A stretch of DNA of 64,000 bases from Prorocentrum cordatum (GCA_963575745.1 CAUYUJ010018051.1:32501-96500), one strand, 5' to 3'. Positions 30,410-40,049 are shown, counted from the first letter of the stretch. Numbers and translations: made by a program. Notes: generated by a model not told the origin, from the sequence alone.

Positions 30410-31810
30410 CACCCCAGCGCGGTGAGGGGTTAGACCGCAGCGGCCCCCAGCGTGACGAAGGGTTAGGCCACGGAGGTCCCCAGCGCGGCGAGGGGGTAGA
30501 CCGCGCCGCCCCCCCCCCAGCGCGGCGAGGGGTTAGGCCACGGCGGACCCCAGCGCGGTGAGGGGTCAGACCGCAGCAGGCCCCCGCGCGGCGAGGGGTT
30601 AGGCCATTCAGGACCCCAGCGCGGCGAGGAGGCAGACCGCAGGGGACCCCAGCGCGGCGAGGGGTTAGGCCACAGAGGACCCCAGCGCGGTGAGGGGTTA
30701 GACCGCAGCAGGCCCCCGCGTGGCGAGGGGTCAGGCCAGCCCCGCAGCAGGCCAGATTGCGGCACAGACGGGATGCAGAGGGGGTGCTCGTCCCCCACAA
30801 GCAGGACGGAGCACCATGGACATGGAAGACCACGACCCCTTCCAGGACGAGGAGGACAGCGAGGATTGCCTCCAGCAGCCCGCAGATAAGCAGGACGGCG
30901 ATGAAAATCACCAGCAGATCCCAGATGACCAGGACAGCATCGGGCACCACCTGGCAGACCGCAGAGGACCCCAGCGCGGCGAGGGGTTAGGCCACGGAGG
31001 ACCCCAGCGCGGTGAGGGGTTAGACCGCAGCAGGCCCCGCGCGGCGAAGGGTTAGGCCACGGAGGAACCCAGCACGGAGAGGGGTTACACCTCAGCAGGC
31101 CCCAGCGTGGCGAGGGGTTAGGCCATTCAGGACCCCAGCGCGGCGAGGAGGCAGACCGCAGAGGACCTCAGCGCGGCGAGGGGTTAGGCCACGGAGGACC
31201 CCAGCGCGGTGAGGGGTTAGACCGCAGCAGGCACCCGCGTGGCGAGGGGGTAGGCCACGGAGGACCCCAGCACGGAGAGGGGTTACACCTCAGCAGGCCC
31301 CAGCGTGGCGAGCGGTTGGGCCATTCAGGACCCCGGCGCGGCGAGGAGGCAGACCGCAGAGGACCCCCAGCGCGGCGAGGGGTTAGGCCACGGCGAGGTT
31401 AGGCCATTCAGGACCCCAGCGCGGCGAGGAGGCAGACCGCAGAGGACCCTGCGCGGCGAGGGGTTAGGCCACAGAGCACCCCAGCGCGGTGAGGGGTTAG
31501 ACCGCAGGAGCCCCCCAGCGTGGCGAGGGGTTAGGCCACGAAGGTCCCCAGCGCGGTGAGGGGTTAGACCGCACCGACCCCCAGCGTGGCGAGGGGTTAG
31601 GCCACGGCAGACCCCAGCGCGGTGAGGGGTCAGACCGCAACAGACCCCGCGTGGCGAGGAGTTCGGTCACGGAGGACCCCAGCGCGGTGAGGGGTTAGAC
31701 CGCAGCAGGCCCCAGCGCGGCGAGGGGTTAGGCCACGAAGGACCCATGCGCGGCGAGGGGGTAGGCCGCAGAGGACCCCAGCGTGGCGAGGGGTTAGGCC
31801 ACAGCCCAGC
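30410..31810 (+). repeat. RGEGL hairpin minisatellite, 3' arrays, with the third internal duplication
   Basis: Two arrays (about 30410-30740 and 30960-31810) of the same alternating hairpin units as 24254-24627, separated by the third copy of the acidic segment (30729-30965). The frame that reads RGEGL continues past the array into SDKEAVKAHVSRDLRPERS, so the repeat may be translated. Some units have one unpaired position (for example GCGGC opposite GCCAC). Confidence 0.85.
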
Positions 31811-32124
31811 GTCAGACAAGGAGGCCGTGAAGGCCCACGTGTCCAGGGATCTGCGGCCAGAGCGGTCCCTGGATGAACGCAGGGCAGAGGAGCGGCAGCT
31901 GCCGTCCATCAGGCTGCTCCTCGAGCTCTAAGAGCGCGGTGGCAGCAAGTTCATCAGACTGCCGCCGCCCGAGGGGTGCGACTCATGGAGTCAGCAGAGA
32001 GGCGGCAGCATGGACGCCGTGCGATGAGGCCGCTGGCCCACCCCGCCTCGGGCGCGTCGCCTGCGCGGGATGCCGAAACCAGGGGCACCCACTCACGGGC
32101 GTGAGCACGCGGGTTAAAAAAAAA
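31811..32124 (+). pseudogene. LINE 1 3' terminal coding tail and 3' end
   Basis: In the RGEGL frame the sequence reads EAVKAHVSRDLRPERSL, ERRAEERQLPSIRLLLEL, a stop at about 31931, then ERGGSKFIRLPPPEGCD in the same frame. It looks like the end of a protein containing the RGEGL repeats. The element ends in GGGTTAAAAAAAAA at about 32124. Confidence 0.45.
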
Positions 32125-32175
32125 CTCCTCCTCCTCCTCCTCCTCCTCCTCCTCCTCCTCCTCTTCCTCCTCCTT
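32125..32175. repeat. (CTC)n tract at the 3' end of LINE 1
   Basis: CTCCTCCTCC run directly after the A-stretch. A similar A-stretch to CTC junction closes LINE 2 at 48655-48665. Confidence 0.9.
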
Positions 32176-32815
32176 CGCTTCGCTTCAGTAGCCCCTGCTC
32201 CCTGAGCAGCTTCAGTGGCCACTGAAAGTGACCGCACACCATTGCAGCAGGGAGATCCTGCCCCTGTGGGAGGGAAGCCTGGGCCTCCCCTTGGCCCCCT
32301 ACATACCTGGTTTAAGCGCTCCGCCTGTATTCAGATACCCCTCTATCTTCTGTCTCTCTCTCTCTCTCTCTGCCCCATCTCTTCCTGATCCTACCCCCCC
32401 TCATCATATTGTGTCATACGGCTACATTTCTGGCAGCGGATATCATCCTCAACGTGCTCCCGCGCCTGCTCCTGCTCCTGCCACTCCTTATGTTCCTCAG
32501 CATGTTCGCCTTTACGTTACTGCCACACTCTGTTCTGCCGGCCTAAGTGCCACAATCAACGCAACCACTCCGAGGGGAAAAACAGGAAATGGGAGGGGGC
32601 CAGGAGGGGGAAGGAAAGCTCACCCCCTGCCCCGATATCTCGGTTTCCTTAGACGCTGGACCTGAAACATCGCGGCCATGCGCACTTGTGGCCCTCTGGC
32701 TCATAGGCGTCATGAGCTTCTGATTCCCCAAGCCCCCTCCTGATCTTCCTCTTGCCCCAGCTCACGCTCCTGCCCCATGCTGATACTGGTGATGGTGCTC
32801 CTCAGCTTGCTCCAC
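32176..32815. other. Unassigned interval
   Basis: Contains a (TC)n run at about 32347-32372. No gene recognised. Confidence 0.5.
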
Positions 32816-33374
32816 CTCCCGTTTCCTCCTCCTCCTCCTCCTCCTCCTCCTCCTCCTCCTCCGGCTCGGGTGCCTCCCTCCCCCCTCCTCCGCCTCCCCC
32901 TCCTCATCATCAGCAACATCATCGTTCTCATCATCATCATCATCAGCAGCATCATCATCATCAGCACCATCATCATCAGCATCATCATAAGCATCAGGAT
33001 CGTCATCACCATCATCAGCAGCATCATCATCAGCATCATCATCATCCTCATCATCATCCTCATCATCATCATCAGCATCAGCATCATCATCATCATCATC
33101 ATCATCACCGTCTGCATCATACTCATGATCATCCTCCTCTACCTCGTTCACCTCCTCCTCCTTCTTTCTACTGGTTATCCTTTTTTGCCGGCCATCTTTC
33201 ATATCCGCGCGGACTTGGCGCCGATCCCACGGAGACAAGCAGCAATCACCCACACACACACACGCGCGCGCAACAAAACAAAAAAAAAAAAAAAAACGCG
33301 CGCGCACACACATACACACACACACAAACACACACACACACACACACACACACGCACCAACAACAACAACAACC

Positions 33375-33417
<43 letters not shown>

Positions 33418-33420
33418 GTA
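32816..33420. repeat. Compound microsatellites: (CTC)n, (CAT)n, (CA)n, (CAA)n
   Basis: (CTC)n at 32823-32865, (CAT/CAG)n at 32905-33125, (CA)n at 33245-33350 and (CAA)n at 33357-33418. Confidence 0.95.
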
Positions 33421-33424
33421 CTAG

Positions 33425-33625
33425 CACGTGGGGACACTCCGTTCTCACCAGTGCCAGGGTTTTCATACGACGCTCGCCAATGCCCCCACTTTGTGGGGGG
33501 GCCGGTTCAAGCTCTACCACATTTCCAAACGACTCTTCGCCACCACCCACACCCAGCTTCCCGCCCTATGACGTTCGGACACTTCACTTCGTGGCCTGCG
33601 GACGACCGTGGCTACTACACTGGCG
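33425..33625 (+). repeat. Dispersed module X, copy 1
   Basis: Begins after (CAA)n. Shares CCAGTGCCAGGGTTTTCAT, CCCGCCCTATGACGTT and CTACTACACTGGCG with 34318-34510. Confidence 0.85.
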
Positions 33626-33769
33626 CATGGGTACAGTGACTTGTTGTGGTAACATTTTCTGGAAGCTAGCTTAGTATACGACTTTTCCCCCTGTTCCAAC
33701 ACTGGACACCTGTACTGGTTTTTGGTGGTAACCTGTTCCTGACGCTAGAATAGGACACCACGGTAAACC

Positions 33770-34258
33770 AGTACGACGCCGGAAGGTGCGCAACCGTTGT
33801 TGGAGAAGTTCGAAGCACGTGAGAAAGTTGCTCGCAAAAGCCCGTTTGACAGAAATGTTTAAAAAGTGTTGGGCTTCCTACAAATCCGCAAGAGCGCGCG
33901 GGATAAAATTTTGACACTTTTTCTTTGAAAAACCATTGGTTTTTTTGATGTTTTTATGTTAAAATCGCTACGAACACTAAGGTTTTGGAAGGATTTCGTC
34001 TTGCGCGCGCGAATGTCCACTTTACCTCATTTTTTGCAAGGGATTCTTGAAGTTTGGTTATGTTAGAACAAGAAATGTCCACTTTGCCTTATTTTTTGCA
34101 AGGGAAAACCGCCCGTAACAAAACAACCGGATCCGGACCAACCCGTTTTGCCGGAGACTTCCTCACGAAAATGATGAAAACATGGCTGCGGCCTAGGCGC
34201 GGCGAGGGGGCCGTGCACCAGGGGTCCCAACAATAATTATTCTTTAGAAGTAATAATG
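33770..34258 (+). repeat. Dispersed module Y, copy 1
   Basis: Matches 38190-38655 closely, including GCCCGTTTGACAGAAATG, GCAAGAGCGCGCGGGAT, GTTTTTATGTTAAAATCGC and AATAATTATTCTTTAGAA. Both copies run straight into (CAA)n. Confidence 0.9.
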
Positions 34259-34312
34259 TTCAACAACAACCACAACAACAACAGCAACAACAACAACAAT
34301 CATTTTACCCGA
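34259..34312. repeat. (CAA)n microsatellite
   Basis: Joins module Y copy 1 to module X copy 2. Confidence 0.9.
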
Positions 34313-34317
34313 ACGCG

Positions 34318-34510
34318 TGGTGTTCTCCCCAGTGCCAGGGTTTTCATACGACACCAGGCAATACCCCCACTTCGTGGGGGGGCATTACAAGCTCTACCAA
34401 ATATCCAAACGACTCTTCGCGACCACCCAAACCCAGCTTCCCGCCCTATGACGTTGGGACACTTCACTTCGTGGCGTGCGGACGACCGTGGCTACTACAC
34501 TGGCGTGGGG
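34318..34510 (+). repeat. Dispersed module X, copy 2
   Basis: Diverged copy of 33425-33625; the order (CAA)n-X repeats. Confidence 0.85.
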
Positions 34511-34559
34511 TACACACCCACAGAACTTGGTCACTTATTCGGGGCGCGCATGTGCCCAG

Positions 34560-35085
34560 CATGGTGCAATTGTGCCATACAATACATAATACAGAGAGAC
34601 AGAGAGAGAGACAGAGAGCAGACAGAGAGAGAGACAGAGAGAGCGGAGTTGGTCACATTTTTGGGTCAAGTTCCTGGGATGATGGGAATACACAACTCTG
34701 TTACATTTGATAGTGTGCACGACACACATGAGATGATACGTACTCGCAAGATAGTTGGTCACATTTGTGGAATTCCTGGGCGGATGTGGGGATACACAAA
34801 TACCTTTGTTACCAGTGCTAGACATGGTACAGACACTGAGAGAGAGAAGGCGAGACAGAGGAAGAGAGCGGGAGAGAGAGAGACAAAGAGAGAGAGACAG
34901 AGAGAGAGGAGTTCGTCACATTTTTTAATCAAATTCCTGTGCCGAAGTGGGAATACGCAAAGGCATCAGTTGCATATGACCCGTAGGGTACATGGTACAC
35001 ATGATCATGGTACGTACGCACAAGATGGTTGATCACATCTTTAGGGCAAATTCCTGAGGGATGTGGGAATACACAAGAGAGAGAG
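34560..35085. repeat. Degenerate repeats of about 110-150 bp with (AGAG)n, 4 copies
   Basis: GTTGGTCACATTT...TTCCTGGG...GGGAATACACAA recurs near 34646, 34758, 34912 and 35026, separated by AGAGAGAC runs and GTACGCACAAGAT-like text. Confidence 0.75.
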
Positions 35086-35092
35086 AGACGAT

Positions 35093-35303
35093 ATGGTTTT
35101 CCCGATGGTTGTCTCGATGGTTGTCCCGATGGTTGTCCTGATGATCGTGGTTGTCCCGATCGTCGTCCCCATGGTTGTCCCGATAGTTGTCCTGATGGTT
35201 ATGGTTGTCCCGATCGTTGTCCACATGATTGCCCCGCTGGTTGTCCCGATGGTTGTTCGGATGGTTGTCCCGATGGTTGTCCCGATGGTTGTCGCGATGC
35301 TGC
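35093..35303. repeat. 12-bp minisatellite (GATGGTTGTCCC)n
   Basis: About 17 units; in one frame it reads as Gly-Cys-Pro-Asp repeats, which I take to be fortuitous. Confidence 0.9.
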
Positions 35304-35460
35304 CATGCTTTCTTTTTCTATCGCCCAGCCTCGGCGAACAGTGCCGGCGGGGGAACAGGGAGCATACTGCCAGAGCGCACTCATACTGTCATGAGCGGCC
35401 AAGGGCATGCGGCATACGGAACGGTACTCATACTGTCATGAGCGGCCAACGGCATACAGC

Positions 35461-36423
35461 CTACAGACGCGAAGGCTCCTCCTCCTGGGTCCCGTCCGTG
35501 ATGGCGCCAATCCGCGGCGATACCTGAGGCTGGACAGGTGGCAGCACGGAGGCCATACGCGTCGCAATGGCGACATCAGGGATGTGTCCGAGCACGATGC
35601 TCATACGCCTGCTCGCGGATGCCGGGCCCGTGGCTGCGAGAGGAAATACCGCCAAGACGCCCGGGACCTGCACCGTGATACCGAGGTCCAGTCGGTAGTC
35701 CATTAGATTCCCATGCGGCGACTGGCCCCACGGTCGGTATACGTCCTGGTGCCACCATTGGTCCTGTGTCGGGTATACCCCGGGCTCGCCCGCGGCAACC
35801 CACAGTGCCATACCCTGCGGCTCATGCCCCATGGATGGCGCGTGAATGGCGATGAATACGTCCAAGCTCATCAAGGCCCTATACGAAAGCCCCGATACGA
35901 CCTCTGCGTGAACGCGAATACGAAGTCGATCCAAGATCCTGCGAAGGCCGGCATACATCCACTCGCCGTGCCGGACGAATACGTCGCGTGTCCAGTCACG
36001 TATGCCGGCGGTGGCGCTGAGCTGCTCGAGCACATGCGCGAGCGTGCCCAGTGCCCGCCCTTCTGGATCTCGAAAGCCGTGGAGGTTCCCGAATGCGAGG
36101 TTCGCGTAGAAGAAGACGTCGAACGCGAACCACTCAGGCGTCTCGATACCGCCCCTACGCTTCATGTTGTCGTCGACCTCCGAGTTGGCCTTCGATACTC
36201 GCGTGGACGCAGCCGTTGATACGCAGAGGCATACACCCATGACTCCATTCCACACCGCGGGGAAGTAGATACCCGTAGCGAACCATCTGCTCTCGGCAAG
36301 CATCTTCAGCCATACGAATACAGCATTCTCGCCGCCGCGTGGGACGTTCCAGTCCCACATACGCTGGGCGACCTGCTGTTGCGATGGAGTATACTCTCCG
36401 GCGGCGTCCCAGTCCCCGTCCAT
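35461..36423 (-). CDS. Second ORF of the retrocopy, 321 residues, unrecognised
   Basis: The start is taken at 36423 (MDGDWDAAGEYTPSQQ); the frame is open further upstream to 36633, but that part overlaps the Lys/Ala-rich end of the preceding ORF and looks non-coding. The protein is rich in aromatic residues (RMWDWNVPRGGENAVF, FAFDVFFYANLAFGNL, WTRDVFVRHGEWMYAGL, DQWWHQDVYRPWGQS) and ends in a Pro-rich, acidic tail (DGTQEEEPSRL). No signal peptide or known catalytic motif is seen. Codon use shares the unusual GTAT bias of its neighbour, so both belong to one unit. It may be a second protein or, with one frameshift, the C-terminal half of the first. Confidence 0.5.
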   Translation of the reverse strand: MDGDWDAAGEYTPSQQQVAQRMWDWNVPRGGENAVFVWLKMLAESRWFATGIYFPAVWNGVMGVCLCVSTAASTRVSKANSEVDDNMKRRGGIETPEWFAFDVFFYANLAFGNLHGFRDPEGRALGTLAHVLEQLSATAGIRDWTRDVFVRHGEWMYAGLRRILDRLRIRVHAEVVSGLSYRALMSLDVFIAIHAPSMGHEPQGMALWVAAGEPGVYPTQDQWWHQDVYRPWGQSPHGNLMDYRLDLGITVQVPGVLAVFPLAATGPASASRRMSIVLGHIPDVAIATRMASVLPPVQPQVSPRIGAITDGTQEEEPSRL

Positions 36424-37514
36424 GACAAAGGAGATACGTAAGATGGAAGATACGTGAATACGAAGATACGCAAATACGTAAATGCGGCGGCAGATCCGGC
36501 GGCGGCTGGCCGTTTCAATACCCCGCCTGCGACCCGCGCCGCCGGGCGCTTCAATACACGCCTGGTGACGGCCTGGGCGGATGAAGCCGTCGCCTGCACT
36601 GAAGAGCTCACCGACGCATACGCATCGCACCACTGTCTCAACACTCCTCGGGACACCAAGACAGCTTTCCGTCGCATACGCAACGCGGTATGCAAGGTGT
36701 GGTACTTCAGCCCTGGATATACCGCGCGCATGTGGTCACCAAGTGCCGCGTCGAGCTTTTCAGCCGTGTCATACTGCAAAGGTCCGGAGTCAGGGTGATA
36801 CTTCACGTACCATTGCCTCAAAACCATACCGCTGACAGCGACGGGAGGGTCGCTCTCCGAGAGAATCTGCGAGAGGACCTCCGCGGCGGCCTCGTCGGCG
36901 AAGCTCTCCCGATACTGATTGAGTCGAAGACGCTGGCCTATACATTCCTCCACAGCTTGGGCAGTATTCAATGCTCCCTTGGCGCCCCACTCCGTGCTGA
37001 GCCACTTCTGACATACCCTGGCGTCAGCAGATACAGATAAATGTCCCAGGAGCCACTGCTTCAAGACGGCCCCGTCAGTAGTCCCCTCGGGCATGTCTGT
37101 GCGAATACGTTCTCCATACCAGGTCTCCAGATGGCCAGCGTTCTGCACTTTGACAAGCGTCTCTTTGGAAGAATACTGCAGTAGCCACATCTTTGCGACC
37201 TGATCTGTCACATACAGTGGTGGATCCAACTGTCGGAGCGCCCCGCATAATTTGAAAGGTGTATTATACTCGATGCCCAGGTGGCGGATGGCAGAACCGT
37301 GCTGCTCCTCCAGCTCCTGGGCGCTAGAAATACTAACCTTGCCAGGCACAACCCGATACTTGCCCCACCAAGTCTTGCACGCCTGGTGACTGACCTGGAT
37401 ACCCTTTGCAACGAGCGCCTGATGCAAATAATACGGGCTCTCGCAGTCGGCCAAGGGAGGCCGCGACAGCTCCGGGCCATACTGCTCGTCAAGGGCTTTC
37501 GCCGTCAAAGCCAT
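36306..37514 (-). CDS. Protein with five tandem 45-55 residue repeats (YGxxIR...QWxxxY), dinoflagellate-type
   Basis: Met at 37514, 26 nt downstream of a degenerate DinoSL, which supports this start. Five repeats share the pattern A-x-x-L-E-x-x-Y/H-G-x-x-I/M-R, then a hydrophobic core, PPxxVS, and K/R-x-W-xxx-Y: LDEQYGPELS...CKTWWGKY; LEEQHGSAIR...KMWLLQY; LETWYGERIR...QKWLSTEW; VEECIGQRLR...VLRQWYVKY; LDAALGDHMR...VLRQWCDAY. A basic Ala-rich segment (RRVLKRPAARVAGG) follows. The last 60 residues overlap the next ORF and may not be real. I recall the repeat type from dinoflagellate proteins of unknown role; helix-turn-helix-like DNA binding is a guess. The frame is intact, which is unusual for a decayed retrocopy. 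Confidence 0.6.
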   Translation of the reverse strand: MALTAKALDEQYGPELSRPPLADCESPYYLHQALVAKGIQVSHQACKTWWGKYRVVPGKVSISSAQELEEQHGSAIRHLGIEYNTPFKLCGALRQLDPPLYVTDQVAKMWLLQYSSKETLVKVQNAGHLETWYGERIRTDMPEGTTDGAVLKQWLLGHLSVSADARVCQKWLSTEWGAKGALNTAQAVEECIGQRLRLNQYRESFADEAAAEVLSQILSESDPPVAVSGMVLRQWYVKYHPDSGPLQYDTAEKLDAALGDHMRAVYPGLKYHTLHTALRMRRKAVLVSRGVLRQWCDAYASVSSSVQATASSAQAVTRRVLKRPAARVAGGVLKRPAAAGSAAAFTYLRIFVFTYLPSYVSPLSWTGTGTPPESILHRNSRSPSVCGTGTSHAAARMLYSYG

Positions 37515-37540
37515 GGACCATCCAAGAACACAGGCGATAC

Positions 37541-37562
37541 CTTGATCCGAGATGGCTACGGA
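37541..37562 (-). other. Degenerate DinoSL relic
   Basis: The minus strand reads TCCGTAGCCATCTCGG then ATCAAG, which differs from DinoSL at 3 of 22 positions. It lies 26 nt upstream of the ORF start at 37514. Confidence 0.75.
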
Positions 37563-37569
37563 TGTGCCA

Positions 37570-37745
37570 GTGATCAGTCGGAGGCTTCCTGGGGCCGCTT
37601 GGGGTCCTCTTGGGGAAGGGGGGAAGCCTCCTGGCGCCGCTTGGGGTCCTCTTGAGGGGCTTTGGGGGGCTTCTTGGAAGCATCTTGGGGCCTCTTGGGG
37701 GCTTATTGGGTCCTCACGGCGGGCTCTTGGGGCCTCTTGAAGGCC
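37570..37745. repeat. CTCTTGGG minisatellite block 5
   Basis: GGGGCCTCTTGGGG-type repeats next to the 5' end of the retrocopy. Confidence 0.75.
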
Positions 37746-37751
37746 TCCTGG

Positions 37752-37885
37752 GGCAACCTATGGCGCAACCAGTAGGGGGACGTTTTATTCTCGGCGGCCG
37801 AGGGCGCAACCTATGACGCAACCAATAGGGGGGCGTTTTATTCTCGGCGGCCGAGGGCGCAACATATGGCGCAACCGCAAGGGAT
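37752..37885. repeat. 64-bp tandem repeat, 2 copies
   Basis: CGTTTTATTCTCGGCGGCCG preceded by GCGCAACC occurs at about 37780 and 37834. Confidence 0.8.
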
Positions 37886-38189
37886 TCTGGCCCCTGGCAG
37901 GCGCGCGAACCCCGTTGCAAGAGCGTGCGAAAGTAGCTCGCGCGAGCTCATGTAACATAAATGTTGGAAAACCATTGGTTTTTTTAGGATTCGGACAGCG
38001 CGCGCGGGTGGAAATTTTGAAAAGTCGTGCAGGTGTTTTTCGAGGACCTACGGTGCGATTCGTGTGATTTTATGATGCGCGGTGCTAAAATTCTTAAGAA
38101 GCCCAATGGTTTTTGGAGATTTCGGCGTGCGCGCGCGAAGAAAAAACGAATGTGTCCCGCATGGTATTATTTGACAGGGATGATGGCCC
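37886..38189. other. Diverged relatives of module Y
   Basis: AAACCATTGGTTTTTTxGxxxTTCGG...GCGCGCGCG motifs recur near 37965 and 38095, echoing module Y. No gene. Confidence 0.5.
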
Positions 38190-38655
38190 TGGCAGGTGCG
38201 CAACCGTTGTCGCAGAAGTTCGAAAAAGTTGCTCGCAAAAGCCCGTTTGACAGAAATGTTTAAAAAGTGTTGGGTTTCCTACGAATCCGCAAGAGCGCGC
38301 GGGATGAGATTTTGACATTTTTTTGTTGAAAAACCATTGGTTTTTTGATGTTTTTATGTTAAAATCGCTCCGAACACTAAGCTTTTGGAAGGATTTCGTC
38401 TTGCGCGCGCGAATGTCCACTTTACCTTATTTTTTGCAAGGGATTCTTGAAATTTGATTATATTAGAACAAGAAATGTCATTTTATAGTGTTTTTTGCAA
38501 GGGAAAGCGGGGGGGAACAAAACAACCGGATCTTGATGACATCGAATTACCTGAGGCTTCCTCACGAAAATGATGAAAATGTAGCTGCGGCCTAGGCGGC
38601 GCAGGGGGGCCGTGCACCAGGGGTCCCAACAATAATTATTCTTTAGAATTAATAA
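38190..38655 (+). repeat. Dispersed module Y, copy 2
   Basis: Close match to 33770-34258, again ending in AATAATTATTCTTTAGAA and then (CAA)n. Confidence 0.9.
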
Positions 38656-38745
38656 TGTTCAACAACAACAACAACAACAACAACAGCAGCAGCAGCAGCA
38701 GCCACAACACACACACACACACACACAACACACACACACACTTGC
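38656..38745. repeat. (CAA)n / (CAG)n / (CA)n microsatellites
   Basis: Directly follows module Y copy 2. Confidence 0.95.
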
Positions 38746-39504
38746 TCCTCCAGCGGCGAGGTGACGATACCGCCGAGAAGCGCTGAGCCAGGTCGTACTT
38801 AGACCAATGTCCACCTGGCGAAGCAGATGGGTGGTCTGGAGGAAAAACACGCGAGCACGTGGAAACAGCGCTGCGGCCATGCAAATGCAGGGGTTGGCCA
38901 AGCACAGCCAGGCGGGCACACACATACATACTCTCTATATATATATGTATATATATGTATGTATGTGTGTGTGTTTCTCTCGTTCGCTCTTGTTCCCTTC
39001 CTCTCTCTCTCTCTCGCGTTTCTATGCAAGCAGAACAGCGCACAACGATACAAGGGTATGGCCACACCGCAGCACTGGCCCAACATAACCATGAGGCCAG
39101 TGCCGAAGGTGGACATCCCGCAGAGGGTACTCATCCCCCCCCGTCCCCCCCCCCCTTCGCCTTCGCCTCCTCCTTCCCCGCTTTTCCATCACTTGTATGC
39201 TCCTCGACTTCCACCCTTACCTCCCAGCCTTGCTCAGCTCTGGCCCATCCCCCAGACCGTGCCCTTCTCGGCAAGCGTATGCTGCGACCAGTCCACGTCG
39301 AACAGGTTCGCTCCGAGATCGGTGAACCCCGCCTGGGGTGGGCCTGCCGGGGAAGGCACCGGGAAGCTGGACTCACACGTGGCTGGGCTTCTGCATGGAA
39401 TGGAACGTGTGGAGGCAGCGTGCTGGATGCGCATATGCGGAGGGGGTGGCGCGTACCCAGCCGCACACGGTCCAAGCTCTCGAACGTGCGGCCACATGTG
39501 TAGC
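38746..39504. other. Unassigned interval
   Basis: AT and TC microsatellites at 38935-39018. The minus strand at 39240-39340 reads QAGFTDLGANLFDVDWSQ in an open frame, which might be a gene fragment, but I cannot assign it. Confidence 0.4.
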
Positions 39505-39772
39505 CAGCTCCTCCTCCTCCTCCTCCTCCTCCTCCTCCTCCTCTTCCTCTTCCTCCTCCTCCTCCTCCTCCCTCCTCTTCCTCCTCCTCCTCCTCCTCCT
39601 CTTCCTCTCCTGCTCATCCTCCTGCTTTTCCTCCTCCTCTCCTCCTCCTCCTCCTCCTCCTCCTCACTCCTCCTCCTCCTCCTCCTCCTCCTCCTCCTCC
39701 TCCTCCTCCTCCTCCTCCTCCTCCTCCTCCTCCTCCTCCTCCTCCTCCCCCTCTTCCTCCTCCTCCTTCTCC
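39505..39772. repeat. (CTC)n microsatellite
   Basis: Long CTC/TCC tract with few interruptions; no element end was identified next to it. Confidence 0.95.
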
Positions 39773-40049
39773 TTCTTGGAGGGCGACGGGTCAAGGACCT
39801 GCAGGGGGCCCTCCCCCAGTCAGGACCACAGCCCTGCGCCCCGCGCCGCCCTCTGGCGGTCTCTCGGGGGCCCTGGGAGGGCCCCCCAGGGCGCCCATGG
39901 ACGGCGAACGAAGAGCTTGGTTGGCGGCCGGCCAGGGCAGGGCGGGCCATGGGGTCCCTTCAAAACAACATGTAGCGGGCGGTTTTGGGCCGTTTTCGGC
40001 CTCCGAGGGCCCTCGCCTGAATCGGCGGCCAGCCCGGAGGGGGGGGGAG

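Larger units (their letters stand above)
21209..32124 (+). mobile_element. LINE 1: non-LTR retrotransposon with endonuclease, RT and RNase H
   Basis: Begins with DinoSL after a (TCC)n tract and ends in GGGTTAAAAAAAAA followed by another (CTC)n tract. The order is ORF1 with a Cys cluster and coiled coil, an AP-type endonuclease, an acidic linker with a hairpin-forming minisatellite, RT, a CCHC-like knuckle, RNase H, a Cys-rich C-terminal region and a second, larger minisatellite. Frameshifts (near 22850, 23250, 25400 and 27885) and stops (21802, 28543) break it. At about 10.9 kb it is long for a LINE, partly from a triplicated 190-240 bp segment and the minisatellites. Confidence 0.85.
35363..37562 (-). 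mobile_element. SL-headed retrocopy saturated with ATAC/GTAT
   Basis: A 2.2-kb minus-strand segment that starts with a degenerate DinoSL and contains two long ORFs. By hand count it has about 55 plus-strand ATAC tetramers (GTAT on the coding strand) but only about 7 plus-strand GTAT. The enrichment covers both ORFs and the non-coding 3' part and stops at the segment ends. I see no target duplication. It could be a retroposed mRNA or a gene with a retained leader. Confidence 0.55.

Noticed and set aside
24254-31810. CRISPR array
   Set aside because: Regular repeats are present, but the spacers are not unique, the units alternate and carry a coding-like frame, and the genome is eukaryotic.
35093-35303. 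Gly-Cys-Pro-Asp repeat protein
   Set aside because: A 12-bp minisatellite read in one of several open frames with no flanking coding sequence.
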